Source: Acidimicrobiaceae bacterium UBA7830 (lineage in GTDB: Bacteria; Actinomycetota; Acidimicrobiia; Acidimicrobiales; Ilumatobacteraceae). From it: a stretch of DNA of 13,533 nt. Where the stretch lies: NCBI GenBank assembly GCA_002501485.1, contig DLTS01000004.1, positions 1 through 13,533 of the forward strand, in the 5' to 3' direction. The notes beneath the pieces are model-generated. The model saw nothing but the letters and a program-made list of their open reading frames with translations, ran no database searches and was not told the origin of the DNA. Both the position numbers and the translations under genes were made by a program. Positions 13,188 through 13,533 of the stretch are shown here, piece after piece (the first letter of the stretch is position 1; the number at the start of each line of letters is the position of its first letter).

Positions 13188-13367
13188 ATGGACTTCATCT
13201 GCCCCCGATGCGAGATGTCGGTGACGGCAGAATTTTATGGGCCGTGCGAATCGTGTCGAGCTGCGCTCCGCGCAAAGTTTGTTGCCGTGCGCACCGATGT
13301 AGAAGTCGCCGATTACGAGCCGAAAATGAACGTCACCCCGAACGGAGTTGCGTTAAAGGGCGATTGA
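13188..13367 (+). CDS. Small zinc-ribbon protein, 59 aa
   Basis: A short soluble protein with two cysteine pairs, C5-P-R-C8 and C20-E-S-C23 (MDFICPRCEMS ... YGPCESCRAAL), which should bind one Zn2+ in a rubredoxin-like knuckle fold. After a basic helix (RAALRAKFVAVRTD) the tail DYEPKMNVTPNGVALKGD is polar and looks conserved rather than random; I recall similar tails in small proteins of Acidimicrobiia but cannot name the family. The function is unknown; nucleic-acid or ribosome binding is a guess. The start is taken at ATG 13188 because TACATT lies exactly six bases upstream; the in-frame GTG at 13185 would add one residue. It lies 18 bases after the exporter gene and 48 bases before tRNA-Ala. 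Confidence 0.82.
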   Translation: MDFICPRCEMSVTAEFYGPCESCRAALRAKFVAVRTDVEVADYEPKMNVTPNGVALKGD

Positions 13368-13397
13368 TTTCATAGACCGCTCTTTCGTTCTCGCCGA

Positions 13398-13403
13398 TAG
13401 TCT
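13398..13403 (+). promoter_or_regulatory. Possible -10 box (TAGTCT) of the tRNA-Ala gene
   Basis: TAGTCT ends 12 bases before the first base of the tRNA, giving a short 5' leader for RNase P. It sits in the loop of an imperfect hairpin (TCTCGC/GCGAGA, 13389-13411). No clear -35 is visible. Confidence 0.35.
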
Positions 13404-13415
13404 TTGCGAGAGCCA

Positions 13416-13489
13416 GGGGACGTAGCTCAGTTGGCTAGAGCACCTGCTTTGCAAGCAGGGGGCCGTGGGGTCAAGTCCCATCATCTCCA
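13416..13489 (+). tRNA. tRNA-Ala (anticodon UGC)
   Basis: A full-length 74-base tRNA. The anticodon arm is CCTGC-TTTGCAA-GCAGG, giving anticodon TGC (alanine). The D arm is GCTC/GAGC with GG in the loop. The acceptor is GGGGACG/CATCTCC with the G3:U70 pair that alanyl-tRNA synthetase recognises. The discriminator is A and CCA is not encoded. Two oddities: the acceptor pair 6:67 is C.A instead of T-A, and the first T-loop base (position 54) is G (GTCAAGT) where nearly all elongator tRNAs have T. Both may be real or sequencing errors. The gene follows the zinc-ribbon gene in the same direction, and a gene start lies 20 bases downstream. Confidence 0.93.
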
Positions 13490-13497
13490 CAATAAGG

Positions 13498-13503
13498 TAA
13501 TCT
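13498..13503 (+). promoter_or_regulatory. -10 box TAATCT before the truncated right-edge gene
   Basis: TAATCT-AGATAC-ATG gives the same six-base spacing as the other leaderless starts. The box lies in the left arm of an inverted repeat (AGGTAATC 13495-13502, GATTACTT 13513-13520, 10-base loop, one G-T pair). Confidence 0.5.
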
Positions 13504-13509
13504 AGATAC

Positions 13510-13533
13510 ATGGATTACTTAATAGCGCTTTTA
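13510..13533 (+). CDS. Start of a gene cut by the right edge (8 codons)
   Basis: Only MDYLIALL is visible before the sequence ends. Two things support it as a gene start: the ATG lies exactly six bases after TAATCT, the spacing shared by six other starts here, and the first residues are hydrophobic, as in a membrane or exported protein. It begins 20 bases after the tRNA-Ala gene. No function can be given from eight residues, and the region is locally AT-rich compared with the rest of the window. Confidence 0.45.

Noticed and set aside
1..13533. CRISPR array, insertion sequence or prophage
   Set aside because: No regularly spaced repeats, transposase, integrase or phage proteins were seen on either strand, and no copy of the tRNA-Ile 3' end was found that would mark an attachment site.

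Overview
The window looks like a chromosomal segment of a mid-GC actinobacterium. The class Acidimicrobiia (marine or freshwater relatives of Ilumatobacter) is my best guess. Supporting points are frequent GTG starts, many genes with a TANNNT -10 box placed so that the start codon is the first base of the mRNA, a D-arabinono-1,4-lactone oxidase, a soluble MgtE/CBS + DUF1003 pair of a kind known from actinobacteria, and a small zinc-ribbon protein. The taxonomic placement is inference. No rRNA, CRISPR array, transposase, integrase or phage gene is visible.

Layout. The left edge cuts a tRNA-Ile(GAU) (1-49), which is followed by a strong intrinsic terminator. From about 480 to 3780 lie plus-strand genes of looser spacing: an unknown beta-rich protein with a clear Shine-Dalgarno, a CPBP-family membrane endopeptidase, a four-helix membrane protein, and a two-gene unit in which a 49-residue membrane peptide overlaps by ATGA a saccharopine-dehydrogenase-like Rossmann protein. 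A minus-strand block (3766-7645) follows, transcribed from right to left: molybdopterin oxidoreductase, then a PRC-barrel/MgtE-N/CBS protein coupled by ATGA to a DUF1003 membrane protein. A compact divergent promoter region (7646-7686) holding a 12-bp perfect palindrome separates this block from the plus-strand FAD-linked sugar-lactone oxidase and a beta-class DNA methyltransferase with an extra C-terminal domain. Next comes a minus-strand pair (a membrane-anchored propeller-like protein, then a GNAT acetyltransferase). A second compact divergent gap (35 bp) leads to a TauE/SafE exporter, the zinc-ribbon protein, tRNA-Ala(UGC), and the first eight codons of a gene that runs off the right edge.

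The clearest pattern not carried by any one gene is the start architecture. Seven starts have TANNNT exactly six bases upstream, three more have it at seven or eight, and the two ATGA-overlap genes need no signal of their own. The genes with Shine-Dalgarno-type starts (478 and 2143) both lie in the left 2.6 kb. This rule decides several starts (13188 rather than 13185, 1167 rather than 996, 7645 rather than the upstream in-frame ATG) and reveals the truncated gene at 13510. The tRNA-Ile and tRNA-Ala genes, often adjacent downstream of gyrA in actinobacteria, are 13.4 kb apart here.
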